From contig JAQXDL010000022.1 in the NCBI GenBank assembly GCA_029251375.1, positions 1 through 64,000 of the forward strand: DNA of 64,000 nucleotides, in the 5' to 3' direction. The position numbers were made by a program, and so were the translations under genes. The notes beneath the pieces were generated by a model. It was not told where the DNA came from. It did not search any database and was given only the letters and a program-made list of their open reading frames with translations. How positions within the stretch are numbered: position 1 is the first letter of the stretch; each line of letters opens with the position of its first letter. This document shows, piece after piece, positions 8,012-17,961 of this stretch. This DNA is from Pseudomonadales bacterium. Lineage in GTDB: Bacteria > Pseudomonadota > Gammaproteobacteria > Pseudomonadales > Azotimanducaceae.

Positions 8012-8485
8012 TCAGGCTTGATTTGACTTTGTTTTCACTGCGGCGACTGCTGCTGCCTTCGTCGCGGCCCTCTCATGTTGCCCACCAGTTGCCTCCGTCG
8101 CGGCATGTGTTTCATGCCGAACATCCTTGCTTTGCTTAAGGTGAACGAGATTGCCGTCAACTTTGCTGCCCTTCACCATTTCTATCAAGTTGTAATAAAC
8201 ATTACCTTTGATTTCGGCTCTGGCAGCCAGCTCTACATGCTTGTCGCTGTAAATGTCACCGAACACTTTGCCGTTTACAATCACATTAGGCACGCGTATT
8301 TCACCCTTTACCCTGCCTTTTTCACTGATCGTGACAACAGCTTTTGATCCAGGCTGAGCGACAATGTTGCCTTTCACCACACCGTTAACCAAAAGATGAT
8401 CACTAAAATGTACATCGCCGGAAAGTTCGCAATTGTTTGCAATCAAGGTAATGCCAGCTTCTACGCCCTTATTTTTGCCGAACAT
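8012..8485 (-). CDS. Bactofilin (polymer-forming cytoskeletal protein)
   Basis: Bactofilins self-assemble, without nucleotide, into filaments near the membrane and act in cell shape and polar organisation. In this 157-residue protein a right-handed beta-helix core spans about residues 15-115, with the repeating pattern seen in SGDVHFSDHLLVNGVVKGNI and GEIRVPNVIVNGKVFGDI. The tail (about 118-157) is rich in Ala, Thr and Lys and is probably disordered. The gene follows the 8488-9225 membrane protein by two bases, the same pairing seen in other gammaproteobacteria, so the two probably work together. Confidence 0.9.
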   Translation of the reverse strand: MFGKNKGVEAGITLIANNCELSGDVHFSDHLLVNGVVKGNIVAQPGSKAVVTISEKGRVKGEIRVPNVIVNGKVFGDIYSDKHVELAARAEIKGNVYYNLIEMVKGSKVDGNLVHLKQSKDVRHETHAATEATGGQHERAATKAAAVAAVKTKSNQA

Positions 8486-8487
8486 GA

Positions 8488-9225
8488 CTAGTCTCCATCT
8501 AATTGCCAGTCAAACTTCTTCTCAAGCCGTTGGTTGTTTCCACCTGTCGATTTGGCAATTACCATCACCTGCCGCGGCTCAAAACCTTTTGGAACTCTTA
8601 ACTCACCATCAATATTTTGGAAGTATCTAAATCTAAATCGGATCGAATTTTGTTTATCATCCCGCAGCTCTTGTAACGTCAAGGAACGCTCGCCTTCCTG
8701 CGTATTCCCAACAATTATAATTTCCACACCACCCTGCACGTATTGATGCTTTTCAACAACTTGGGTTAACAAAAGGCTAAAATTAATTGTATTGGGCTCA
8801 TTCGTCTGTTTCATATCCCAACGTTCGATACGCAGCCCTTGCTCTTCAACGTTAGGCAACATCACACCCTTATAAAATCGGATTTCCTCACTGAGTTCTG
8901 CAATCTCACCCTGCAGCTCCTCAACGGTCGAGCGTACCTCTTCAGTTGCTTGCGTATCAATTTGCTCACCAACTTTAAGGTCTGCGACTTGTTGACTCAA
9001 TATCAGCACCTCGACGTCGCGCTGCTGCAAACGAAGCTTCAGGCTATCTCTCTCTGTGATCACTTGCACCTTTGTTGCTAGACCTTTTTTTAATCCGAAC
9101 TCATAAGTCGACCAACAAAAACCGCCCAGCAACAGCAGACAGAGGAAAAACACACCAAAACGATAAAATGGCCGATAGGGTACGACCATCATTTGATGTT
9201 GCTTGCTGCCCTTTACAGACGCCAC
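8488..9225 (-). CDS. Inner-membrane coiled-coil protein (DUF6776-like), probable bactofilin partner
   Basis: The protein has 245 residues. One transmembrane segment at about 25-42 follows a basic N-terminus. A coiled coil at about 55-120 is rich in Glu, Leu and Gln. A periplasmic C-terminal domain contains the RVPKGFEPRQVMV segment near 215-227. I recognise this as the family usually found before a bactofilin in Pseudomonas-like genomes. Its role is unknown; anchoring the filament to the membrane or linking it to the periplasm is inference. Confidence 0.72.
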   Translation of the reverse strand: MASVKGSKQHQMMVVPYRPFYRFGVFFLCLLLLGGFCWSTYEFGLKKGLATKVQVITERDSLKLRLQQRDVEVLILSQQVADLKVGEQIDTQATEEVRSTVEELQGEIAELSEEIRFYKGVMLPNVEEQGLRIERWDMKQTNEPNTINFSLLLTQVVEKHQYVQGGVEIIIVGNTQEGERSLTLQELRDDKQNSIRFRFRYFQNIDGELRVPKGFEPRQVMVIAKSTGGNNQRLEKKFDWQLDGD

Positions 9226-9365
9226 GGGGTACCTCGTATACTTTGTTAAGCCAACAGTTTATCAGATATTAAGAATAATCAGCTATTTGCATTCTACTTT
9301 GGAATGAGTGGTCGATCTTTATATACACATGGCCTATCCTCAAACAAAACAGATACTTCCTTAAC

Positions 9366-11105
9366 GTGGCAAATCGAACTCCTTCAAATTATTCTATCCG
9401 CGGCTTCCGCCGATCTTTGGCGTCGCTCGACTCCGTACCTCAGTTCGCAGTGCTGGGCGTTATCTCTGGGCTTGTCACAGGTCTTGTCATTCTTGCCTTT
9501 AGGGCCCTGATGGAAATACCTCTGAGCTACCTACTGGATGGCGAGTTCGAAAACTTCGAAGCACTCGACCCCTTATTACTGTTCGGTTTACCCGTTTTTG
9601 GCAGTATTATTCTCGCGATACTTTTTCGCCTTATTAGCGAACAGCACCGGCGTGTTGGCGTGGTTCATGTGCTAGAACGCCTCGGTCGCCATCAAGGCTA
9701 CCTGACTTGGCAAAATGCGGTTGTTCAGTTTCTCGGCGGTATTGTTGCCCTGGGCACAGGTCAATCTGGAGGCAGAGAAGGCCCCGCTATACACCTCGGC
9801 GCAGCCTTTAGCAGTCTGCTAGGCCAATCCCTCAAGTTACCCAACAACAGCATCAGAGTTTTGGTGGGATGTGGCGCTGCCGCCGCCATATCTGCTTCAT
9901 TCAATACACCCATCGCTGGCGTTATTTTTTCGATGGAAGTGATCATGCTCGAATACACAATTGCTGGCTTTATACCGGTCATACTGGCCTCTGTAACTGC
10001 CACACTGATTAACCAACTCGTCTATGACAGCAGCAGCGTGTTTCAGGTTGACTACGACATTTCTTGGCAGAGCTTCTACAATTTACCTTTTTTGATTCTT
10101 GAAGGAATCGTCATAGGCGGACTAGCGGCCGCCTATGTTTACCTCATAAAGCTACTGTATCGATTCAGCCCACAGGCACATTGGTTACGCTTATTAATTG
10201 CCGGCCTCACAACAGGACTCATTGGCCTGATGGTCCCAGAGGTGTTGGGTATTGGATATGATACGGTTGAATTGACGCATAACGGTCAGCTCGCCGTGAC
10301 CGTGCTGATTGTTATTTGTATCCTGAAAATCATTACCTCCGCTGTCACAGTTTCAATGGGAGTGCCTGTTGGTGTCATTGGACCAACCCTATTCATCGGT
10401 GCAACCGCGGGCGGAATACTTGGCTATGTCGGCACAATTGCTGTCCCTGACCAGGTTGCGCCACAGGGTTTTTACGTTATTCTTGGCATGGGAGCGATGA
10501 TGGGAGCCGTTCTACAGGCACCACTCGCAGCACTCATGGCCGTCATGGAGCTTACCCAAAACACAAATATCATCTTACCGGCAATGCTCGTTATCATCAT
10601 CGCCAATTTAACCGCGAGCGAAATATTCAAAGTTAAATCAGTGTTTCTAACGCAAATGGATATCCTCGGTCTCGACTATCGTCAGAACCCATTAACCATC
10701 ACTTTAAACCGCGCATCGGTCGCATCCATCATGTCCCGAAGTTTCGAGCAAGTGCCTCGCCACATTGAATTTGCGAGGGCACGAGAACTTATCAGCAACA
10801 AACCAACCTGGCTCATTGTCAGAGATTCAGAAGCAATGCCTTCCTATATTCTGCGAACCATTGACCTGATCAGCTATCTGGACAATACAAACGACGACGA
10901 AGAAGTCGTTGATCTCAACGCCATTCCTGCAACGCGTAAAGATATTCAAGCCGTTATGTTGCAGGCAACCCTCAGCGAGGCTTTAGAAAAACTGAATCAA
11001 TCCGGCGTTCAAGCTCTGTATGTCAATAGAATCAGCGGCCCTATGCTCAATTCTGTCGTCGGCGTGTTAACCCGAGAGGACATCGAGTCCTATTACCAAG
11101 CCTAG
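9366..11105 (+). CDS. ClC family chloride channel/antiporter with C-terminal CBS-like region
   Basis: A membrane protein of 579 residues moving Cl- or another anion, by channel or H+ exchange. The ClC core covers about 25-435 with the GREGP filter motif at 136-140, including the gating glutamate E138, and the GVPVGVIGPTLFIG segment at 332-345. The usual GSGIP motif is replaced by a stretch reading RRVGVVH at 95-101. About residues 445-579 resemble a paired CBS regulatory domain. The start is GTG; no strong ribosome binding site is seen. It stands alone between convergent and unrelated genes. Confidence 0.87.
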   Translation: MANRTPSNYSIRGFRRSLASLDSVPQFAVLGVISGLVTGLVILAFRALMEIPLSYLLDGEFENFEALDPLLLFGLPVFGSIILAILFRLISEQHRRVGVVHVLERLGRHQGYLTWQNAVVQFLGGIVALGTGQSGGREGPAIHLGAAFSSLLGQSLKLPNNSIRVLVGCGAAAAISASFNTPIAGVIFSMEVIMLEYTIAGFIPVILASVTATLINQLVYDSSSVFQVDYDISWQSFYNLPFLILEGIVIGGLAAAYVYLIKLLYRFSPQAHWLRLLIAGLTTGLIGLMVPEVLGIGYDTVELTHNGQLAVTVLIVICILKIITSAVTVSMGVPVGVIGPTLFIGATAGGILGYVGTIAVPDQVAPQGFYVILGMGAMMGAVLQAPLAALMAVMELTQNTNIILPAMLVIIIANLTASEIFKVKSVFLTQMDILGLDYRQNPLTITLNRASVASIMSRSFEQVPRHIEFARARELISNKPTWLIVRDSEAMPSYILRTIDLISYLDNTNDDEEVVDLNAIPATRKDIQAVMLQATLSEALEKLNQSGVQALYVNRISGPMLNSVVGVLTREDIESYYQA

Positions 11106-11331
11106 CCATCCAACGGCCTAACTTCCCCCCCGCAGGGCTTTGGATGAATGGAGCTAGCCAATAAATACGCTCAATAGCTTGGCTTCGCCACTTGGGACAG
11201 ACTGTTTAAAAGTGAAGTCTTGAGGCGATGTGTCGAAAAGATGACCCAACATTACGCTACTCAACATTGAATCAAAACGATATGAATGGTTGAATGCGCT
11301 CTTTGAAATATCTAGCTACGGATAATCCAAT

Positions 11332-12612
11332 ATGAATCGTTCCGACACACTCTTCACGGCTGCCAAAAAAGTGCTCCCTGGAGGCGTAAATTCTCCAGTT
11401 CGAGCTTTCCAACGTGTCGGCGGACATCCGGTCTTTTTTAACAAATCTTCAGGTTCACACCTATTTGATGTCGACGGCAAAAGCTACATTGACTACATCG
11501 GCTCATGGGGACCGATGATCGTCGGACATTCTCATCCAACCGTTATCGAAAAAATTCAAACGGCTGTCGGCGAGGGACTTGGCTTCGGTGCACCAACAGA
11601 AATCGAAACAATACTGGCTGAAGAAGTAATTAAACTCATGCCTAGCATCGAAATGGTTCGAATGGTCAGCTCTGGCACTGAAGCAACGATGAGCGCCATA
11701 CGCGTTGCCCGCGGATACACCGGGCGTGACAAGATCGTTAAATTCGAAGGCTGCTATCACGGCCACTCCGACTCTCTCTTGGTTAAAGCTGGCTCCGGCG
11801 CACTGACATTAGGCGAACCTGATTCACTCGGCGTACCGGCAAGTCTTGCTGCCCATACAATCACGCTAGATTACAACGACTCAGCACAGGTAGAGGAAAC
11901 ATTTAACCGCATCGGTGATGAAGTCGCAGCTATTATTGTAGAACCTATTGCTGGAAATATGGGTCTGGTACCACCCGTCGATGGTTTTCTGCAGACCTTA
12001 AGAAATGTGTGTGATCGACATGGTACTGTTTTAATTTTCGACGAGGTCATGACAGGCTTCCGAGTCGCATTAGGCGGCGCTCAATCCCACTATGGCGTAA
12101 AACCAGACATGACAACTCTTGGTAAAGTCATCGGTGGTGGCATGCCCGTCGGCGCATTCGGTGGCCGAGCAGATATTATGAATGTCGTTGCACCATTAGG
12201 CGGCGTTTATCAAGCCGGCACCCTATCAGGCAATCCCATCGCCATGACAGCCGGTCTAGCGACACTTAAGTTGATTCAGGCGCCGGGCTTCTTTGAACAG
12301 CTCTCGGAAAGAACACAGCAGCTGACCAAAGGCTTAAGCATGCGCGCAGAGCAAGCTAACATCCCTTTTAGCACCCATTCTGTCGGCGGCATGTTCGGCT
12401 TTTTCTTTACCTCAACAAACCCTGTCACTGGCTTTGCTCAGGTAATGAATGCAAACGCGGATCAATTTAATACATTCTTTAACTCGATGTTGGACCAGGG
12501 TATTAACTTAGCACCCTCACCTTTCGAATCAGGATTTGTTTCGGCCGCACATAGTACTCAAGACATAGAAGAAACGCTTAGGTGTGCGGAAATCGCATTC
12601 GCTGCGTTGTAA
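11332..12612 (+). CDS. hemL: Glutamate-1-semialdehyde 2,1-aminomutase
   Basis: PLP enzyme converting glutamate-1-semialdehyde to 5-aminolevulinate in the C5 pathway of heme synthesis. The 426-residue protein starts at the ATG for [20 protein letters not shown]. The gating and PLP sites are clear: SGTEATM at 114-120, FDEVMTGFR at 236-244, and the Schiff-base lysine K265 in [10 protein letters not shown]. The preceding 226 bases after the ClC gene show no gene and no convincing terminator. Confidence 0.97.
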   Translation: MNRSDTLFTAAKKVLPGGVNSPVRAFQRVGGHPVFFNKSSGSHLFDVDGKSYIDYIGSWGPMIVGHSHPTVIEKIQTAVGEGLGFGAPTEIETILAEEVIKLMPSIEMVRMVSSGTEATMSAIRVARGYTGRDKIVKFEGCYHGHSDSLLVKAGSGALTLGEPDSLGVPASLAAHTITLDYNDSAQVEETFNRIGDEVAAIIVEPIAGNMGLVPPVDGFLQTLRNVCDRHGTVLIFDEVMTGFRVALGGAQSHYGVKPDMTTLGKVIGGGMPVGAFGGRADIMNVVAPLGGVYQAGTLSGNPIAMTAGLATLKLIQAPGFFEQLSERTQQLTKGLSMRAEQANIPFSTHSVGGMFGFFFTSTNPVTGFAQVMNANADQFNTFFNSMLDQGINLAPSPFESGFVSAAHSTQDIEETLRCAEIAFAAL

Positions 12613-12705
12613 CTTTTCAGCTGAAGCTACATCCACACATAACGCTCAACAAGATCTTTTGGCCGATGGGTCAAGACAATAAACAGACACGGGAATTTGA
12701 TCGAC

Positions 12706-13689
12706 ATGAAACAATACGATGTTTACGGAATAGGCAATGCGCTCGTCGACACAGAATATGAAATTGACGACGCATTTCTCGACGTTGTTAAGCTACAAAA
12801 AGGCGTCATGACCCTGATCGAGTCAGAACAGCGCGAAGAAATTCTTCACCAACTTGAAGTGAAGCATGAACATGAAGTTATCCATCAATCTGGCGGCGGT
12901 TCTGCAGCGAACACCATCGTTGCGGTACAACAATTTGGCCGCAAAGGTTTTTATAGCTGCAAAGTGGCAGACGACGCTGTTGGCAATTTTTTCATGCGAG
13001 ACCTGACAGAAATCGGGGTCGACAGCAATCAACAAATTACACAGGATGAGGGGCATTCAGGGCAATGCATCTCTATGATTACCAATGATGCCGAACGAAC
13101 AATGGCAAGCCATCTTGGCATCAGTCAACAACTGAGTGTCGCAGAACTCGATGAAGATGCGCTACGACAGTCGCGATACCTGTACATTGAAGGCTATCTC
13201 GTTACGTCACCAAGCGCATTTGAAGCAGCCCTTAAAGCACAGCAAATTGCAAAACAGGCAGGTGTCACGGTCAGCCTAACGCTCTCTGACCCCTTCATTG
13301 TTGGCGCGTTCAAAGATGCTTTTGATACTTTCGCAGGCGCCGGCATCGACCTGGTTTTCTGCAATGAAGAAGAGGCCATGATCTGGACGGCAAGCGAATC
13401 AGCTGAAGAAGCTTTCGGTAAACTCAAGACCGTTTGCAAGCAAGTCGCAATGACATGCGGCAAGAATGGCGCGATGGTATTCGACGGCAAGACAACGAGC
13501 AATGTTGCCGGCGAACCAACCGAAGCGGTTGATACTACTGGTGCTGGCGATATGTTTGCAGGCGCTTTCCTCGCGTCTCTATGCGAAGGCAGTGATTTCG
13601 CCACAGCGGCGGGGTTCGCAAATAAATACGCATCCAAAATTGTGTCACGATTTGGTGCGCGATTAGCTAAGGAAGAAATCTCTAGCTAA
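12706..13689 (+). CDS. PfkB family kinase, adenosine-kinase-like
   Basis: Ribokinase-fold small-molecule kinase of 327 residues from the ATG at 12706; an in-frame TTG three codons earlier is possible, but the GGGA element is too close to it. The N-terminal GIGNALVDTEYEI motif, the GGSAANT substrate loop and the C-terminal DTTGAGDMFAG signature (catalytic Asp about 282) are intact. The sequence resembles bacterial adenosine kinase-like PfkB proteins, but the substrate cannot be fixed from sequence. It lies 93 bases after hemL and may be co-transcribed. Confidence 0.85.
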   Translation: MKQYDVYGIGNALVDTEYEIDDAFLDVVKLQKGVMTLIESEQREEILHQLEVKHEHEVIHQSGGGSAANTIVAVQQFGRKGFYSCKVADDAVGNFFMRDLTEIGVDSNQQITQDEGHSGQCISMITNDAERTMASHLGISQQLSVAELDEDALRQSRYLYIEGYLVTSPSAFEAALKAQQIAKQAGVTVSLTLSDPFIVGAFKDAFDTFAGAGIDLVFCNEEEAMIWTASESAEEAFGKLKTVCKQVAMTCGKNGAMVFDGKTTSNVAGEPTEAVDTTGAGDMFAGAFLASLCEGSDFATAAGFANKYASKIVSRFGARLAKEEISS

Positions 13690-13735
13690 AACATTGTCTG
13701 CTGATGTTAGCGGTGATGGCTTGCAGCAGATAGTT

Positions 13736-16108
13736 TTAGAATAAGCTCAATTGCTGATCGATAATTCCTGACAGGGACTTGCTTTGGAAGGAAAGTATCG
13801 CATCGGCAATTGGGGCCAGCTGCTTATCAATATAAAACTGATAATCGATTCTTGATTGGCGATACTGCTTAGGTTCAGCGCCGTTTACAGTCATCAGATA
13901 TTCAATCCAACCACCAAAGTCTGAAGCTGAATTCAAACCACGTTTAGCCCTCTCAGTCTCCGCCAACCTCGCTGCCTTTACGTGCGGTGGCACATTCTTT
14001 TGGTATTCCGTTAGCTTGCGCCTGAGACGTTTACGGAAAACTAATTTCTCATCCACCTCGCCTGTTTTTACTTGTTGAACAGTATCCAAAATAAAGTCTT
14101 CGTAGGATTCACCAAGAAAAATTCTTCGATAAAGCTCCTGCTGAAAATCTTTCGCGAGCGGGCTCCAATCGGAACGCACCGCTTCGAGTCCCTTGAATAT
14201 CATTTCATAATTCTGCTTGTCACCGATGAGGCCGGCATAGCGTTTTTTTGACCCAATATCGGAACCTCGGATAGTCGGCATTAAAAACTTGCTGTAATGA
14301 GTTTCATATTCAACCTCAAGACAACTCACAATGTTGTACTTTGACAACAAATGATCTCGCCACCAATCATTTAAATATCCAACCAGATCACGACCAATCT
14401 GATCTGTATTTGTCCTTCCCAAAGAGTGCGGTAAATGCACAAAAACCGAATCTGTGTCGCCATAGATGACCGACATGCCTTTATCGTTGATTAGATCCCG
14501 AGTGGTTTGCAAGATCTCGTGACCTCGCAAGGTAATTGAGCTGACGAGTTTTGTATCAAAGAAACGGCATCCGGGCGTTCCTAGTACACCGTAGAATGAA
14601 TTCATGATGATCTTAATTGCTTGAGACATTGCATCTCGCCCAGACGCCTTCGCAACATCTCTGGCCGCCCAAAGCTCTTCAATAATCGCAGGCAACAAGG
14701 CTTGCTGGCGCGAAAACTCAGCGCCCTTAAAGCCAGGTATCGCATCGCTGGAATCTCGAACAGATATCATTGCCAAGGGGTCGACATGAAAAGTGCGAAT
14801 AATGCTTGGGTACAAGCTTTTGAAGTCGAGCACGATCACGTCATCATAAATACCCGCCTGGCTATCGAGCACGAATCCACCCGGGCTGCCACCCAACTTT
14901 TCCTCCTCCACAACGGGGCCAACATAACCCTGTCGATGCAATCTCGGTAAATAAAGATAATCAAATGCCGCTACTGAACCGCCAGCACGATCCATATCCA
15001 ACCCCGTCAAACGGCTGCGTTCCATAGCAAAAGAAAACAAGTCAGTGTGGTCGAAAATTTCTTTTACGAGCACACAATCTTCAAGGTTATATCTGGCAAG
15101 TTGGTCCGGATCGCTGGCATAGAGTTCTTGAATTTCGCTCGCACGGGCATCTACGTCGTGAATCAACTTGCCGCGTCCGAGCAACTGATTCGAGACAAAA
15201 TCTAAGGCGAAACTCTCAAACTGATAGGTCGCCGTTCGCAACAACTCAATGCCATCAAGCGCAACTCTGCCTGGCACCAATGCATATCGCCGTCCGGGTC
15301 GACGTGGGTCGTTGCGCCAGCTAACCACGTTTTCCTCACGTCCAAGCGTAAATGGAATCGACAACACATCACAACGCTTCTGCAAGAAATCCAAATCAAA
15401 CCCAACCACACTCCAACCAATGATGACATCAGGATCGAGATGCGCGAACCAATCTAGGAAACGTTCGATCACCAGACGCTCTGTCGGCGCATATTCAAGG
15501 TAAGACAGCGAGCTATCACCCCTCCCAACCATAAACACTTTATCTTCAAGACCTGAATGCACGGCTATCGAGTACAGGATATTTTCCGTGTATGACGTTT
15601 CAATATCTAAAGACGCGATCGTCAGGGTTGGTTGATATTCTGCAGGCTCGAGTCGAGGGTTGATAAAGCTTTGCCCGCTCTGCAAGTTTGAACCCGACTC
15701 ATCAACGAACACGGCCTCGCCTTTAACTCGCACGCCCGCGGTAATGAAACGTTCCATTAAATATCGATCCGTCGGTCTGACATCGGCTTCGTAGACCGGC
15801 AACATACCTCGCAGTTTCGTTCTAGCAAGGGTTAGAACCTTCTGAGTGGCAAAGTAACAAGCGGTGACGGGTTCATGATGAAAATTTAACAGTGCCCGAT
15901 CGGTCGAGTACCATTTCAGGGTGGCCAATAATCTCTTTACTCTGGTGATATCCGCGGTTCGAACAAAGAAGACTGACTCTTGATTGCCCTGAGTCACTTT
16001 CAACGGGCCAGACGCAGTCGACAACCAGAAGACTAAATGCTGCTCACCGGCAAGCTCCTGCCATTGTCTGGTCAGTAAAAAACCTTCTATCTCACTCGCA
16101 TCCTTCAT
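13736..16108 (-). CDS. polB: DNA polymerase II (family B)
   Basis: Repair and translesion polymerase with 3'-5' proofreading; in E. coli it is SOS-induced. The protein has 790 residues (E. coli 783). Exonuclease motif I SLDIET carries D168/E170, and exo II lies near GWSVVGFDLDFL at 231-242. Polymerase motif A is DFKSLYPSII at 428-437, motif B KIIMNSFYG at 499-507 and motif C YGDTDSV at 549-555. All catalytic acids are present. It ends 46 bases from the convergent PfkB gene, with a 7-bp TCTGCTG/CAGCAGA stem between. I did not find a clear LexA box upstream. Confidence 0.97.
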   Translation of the reverse strand: MKDASEIEGFLLTRQWQELAGEQHLVFWLSTASGPLKVTQGNQESVFFVRTADITRVKRLLATLKWYSTDRALLNFHHEPVTACYFATQKVLTLARTKLRGMLPVYEADVRPTDRYLMERFITAGVRVKGEAVFVDESGSNLQSGQSFINPRLEPAEYQPTLTIASLDIETSYTENILYSIAVHSGLEDKVFMVGRGDSSLSYLEYAPTERLVIERFLDWFAHLDPDVIIGWSVVGFDLDFLQKRCDVLSIPFTLGREENVVSWRNDPRRPGRRYALVPGRVALDGIELLRTATYQFESFALDFVSNQLLGRGKLIHDVDARASEIQELYASDPDQLARYNLEDCVLVKEIFDHTDLFSFAMERSRLTGLDMDRAGGSVAAFDYLYLPRLHRQGYVGPVVEEEKLGGSPGGFVLDSQAGIYDDVIVLDFKSLYPSIIRTFHVDPLAMISVRDSSDAIPGFKGAEFSRQQALLPAIIEELWAARDVAKASGRDAMSQAIKIIMNSFYGVLGTPGCRFFDTKLVSSITLRGHEILQTTRDLINDKGMSVIYGDTDSVFVHLPHSLGRTNTDQIGRDLVGYLNDWWRDHLLSKYNIVSCLEVEYETHYSKFLMPTIRGSDIGSKKRYAGLIGDKQNYEMIFKGLEAVRSDWSPLAKDFQQELYRRIFLGESYEDFILDTVQQVKTGEVDEKLVFRKRLRRKLTEYQKNVPPHVKAARLAETERAKRGLNSASDFGGWIEYLMTVNGAEPKQYRQSRIDYQFYIDKQLAPIADAILSFQSKSLSGIIDQQLSLF

Positions 16109-16219
16109 TTTTTTATTATGACGGATATTGATGAAAGTAGCTGTTGGTTATACTGATGAGAATAGAAGTGTCGGGCGTTTTTTCAGAGCAGTGATCTCGC
16201 TAATTCTGGATTTGCCCTA

Positions 16220-16981
16220 CTAGTAGACAAGTACGCGCCTACCGCCAAGATCCTCAATCGTGACGTCTATCTGATATGCTTGTTGGATCAAACTTTCTGT
16301 AATCGCAAGCGCTGGCGCCGCATCCGCTAATACGTGCCCATCTCTTAACAGTGTGATCTGATCTGAATACCGGCTTGCAAGATTGATATCGTGCATCACC
16401 ATGACAATACATGCGCCTGCTAACTTCATTTCTTCACACAGTTGCAAAAACTGACGCTGATGAGTCAGATCAAGCGGCGCGGTCGGCTCGTCAAACAGGA
16501 AAACGGCCTGTCCGAGTTGATCCCAAAGTTGTGCGATAACACGGGCTAGTTGCACCCGTTGTTTCTCACCGCCTGACAATGTGATGTAAGTTCTATCTGA
16601 CAGATGTTCCAGATCGAGTTTTGTTTTAACCTCCGAGACTATCGTTTCATCAAAACTATCCGAGGTGTCACAAGGATACCGTCCCATTTGAATAACCTCA
16701 TCGACTGTAAATGGAAAATCTAATGAGGACTGTTGATGTAAAATTGCCAACCGACGAGACAAGTCTTCAATGCCGTAGGATTTCAACGGCTTGGATTCAA
16801 GCAGACAAGACCCCGCCGATGGTTGACGTTCACCACTAAGCAATGCGAGCATCGAGCTTTTCCCAGCGCCATTGGGTCCAATCACTGAGCGAATCTCGCC
16901 AGCTTCCACGCGCACTGACACACCACTCAACACCTCTCGATGGTCAAGTTGTAAACTTGCCTGATGTAATTCAATGGTCAT
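16220..16981 (-). CDS. hmuV: Heme/iron-type ABC importer ATPase, HmuV-like
   Basis: Cytoplasmic ATPase of a FecCD-type importer for hemin, siderophore or cobalamin. From the ATG at 16981 it has 253 residues, with Walker A GPNGAGKS at 35-42, the Q-loop, signature LSGGEKQR, Walker B VFLFDEP and the switch histidine in VMVMHDIN. The frame is open further upstream, but the ATGA overlap with the permease stop and a standard family N-terminus (MTIELHQASLQL) fix the start. It is the third gene of sfsA-hmuU-hmuV. Hemin is the likeliest substrate by similarity, but this is not proven. Confidence 0.88.
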   Translation of the reverse strand: MTIELHQASLQLDHREVLSGVSVRVEAGEIRSVIGPNGAGKSSMLALLSGERQPSAGSCLLESKPLKSYGIEDLSRRLAILHQQSSLDFPFTVDEVIQMGRYPCDTSDSFDETIVSEVKTKLDLEHLSDRTYITLSGGEKQRVQLARVIAQLWDQLGQAVFLFDEPTAPLDLTHQRQFLQLCEEMKLAGACIVMVMHDINLASRYSDQITLLRDGHVLADAAPALAITESLIQQAYQIDVTIEDLGGRRVLVY

Positions 16982-17961
16982 AATCGGGATCGATTTTTTT
17001 GAATAATAATTAGGTAAATAAAGAAAGGCCCCCCGACCAATGCTGTTAGAATACCCACTGGCAACTCGTTCGGTACAAATAGCGTTCGACATAACGTGTC
17101 AGCAATAATCATTATTGCTGCGCCACCGATAGCAGAGGCAGGCAGAAGCACTTTATGATTCGAGCCTATCGTCAATCGCACCAAGTGCGGCACTACCAAA
17201 CCAATAAAACTAATCACACCAACTTGTGACACGCCAATAGCAACTATGAATGCACAACCAACAATTAAGCGCAGGCGCAATTGACGAACTGAAACACCCA
17301 AACCTGTCGCTTCACGATCCCCTAAGGTGATGATGTTGAGGCGGCTGCTCTCAAAGTAGATCAATATCATGGCGGGAATACTCAGCGCAGCAACGCCGAC
17401 CATTGCCCAGGTCACTCCATTAAAACTACCCAAAGCCCAAAATGACACAGACCTTAACTGGGCGTCCGTTGACAGATAGCTGAGCAGGCCAACAGCAGAT
17501 AAAGCAATCGCGTTCACCGCAATACCGGCCAAAAGTATGGTTGATGTTGAATGGGACTTCTTCGCTACCAGCAGCACCAACATTGTCGCGACGATGCTAC
17601 CTAAAAAAGCTGAGCCAGATACTCCGGCCAACCTAAGCACCGGCTCTTGCACACCAAACACGAGAAATGCCGCAGCAAAAACCGCCGCGCCACTGGAAAC
17701 ACCAATCAATGCTGGGTCTGCCAAAGCATTTCGAAAAAGTCCTTGGATAGCAGCACCCGATAGCGCAACCCCAGCACCAATAATGATATTCATCACTAGT
17801 CGCGGTAGCCGCAACTCAAAAAAGATAATCTGATCTGTTGCGGAGGCCACACCGCTTAATAACTGTATTGGGTTAATCGATACTGCCCCCATCGACGAGC
17901 CGACAAGAAACAACAAGATTAGACCAATGCTGAGCAACGTAAATGTCAGCGCTCTGCTCAT
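16978..17961 (-). CDS. hmuU: FecCD-type ABC importer permease, HmuU-like
   Basis: Inner-membrane permease of 327 residues with about nine to ten transmembrane helices. It has the family signature ALADPALIGVSSGA near 75-88 and the cytoplasmic coupling segment around GDREATGLGVSVRQLR. Its start overlaps the sfsA stop by four bases (ATGA), and its own stop overlaps hmuV in the same way, so the three are translationally coupled. No periplasmic binding protein or TonB receptor gene lies nearby. The partner must be encoded elsewhere. Confidence 0.9.
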   Translation of the reverse strand: MSRALTFTLLSIGLILLFLVGSSMGAVSINPIQLLSGVASATDQIIFFELRLPRLVMNIIIGAGVALSGAAIQGLFRNALADPALIGVSSGAAVFAAAFLVFGVQEPVLRLAGVSGSAFLGSIVATMLVLLVAKKSHSTSTILLAGIAVNAIALSAVGLLSYLSTDAQLRSVSFWALGSFNGVTWAMVGVAALSIPAMILIYFESSRLNIITLGDREATGLGVSVRQLRLRLIVGCAFIVAIGVSQVGVISFIGLVVPHLVRLTIGSNHKVLLPASAIGGAAIMIIADTLCRTLFVPNELPVGILTALVGGPFFIYLIIIQKNRSRL

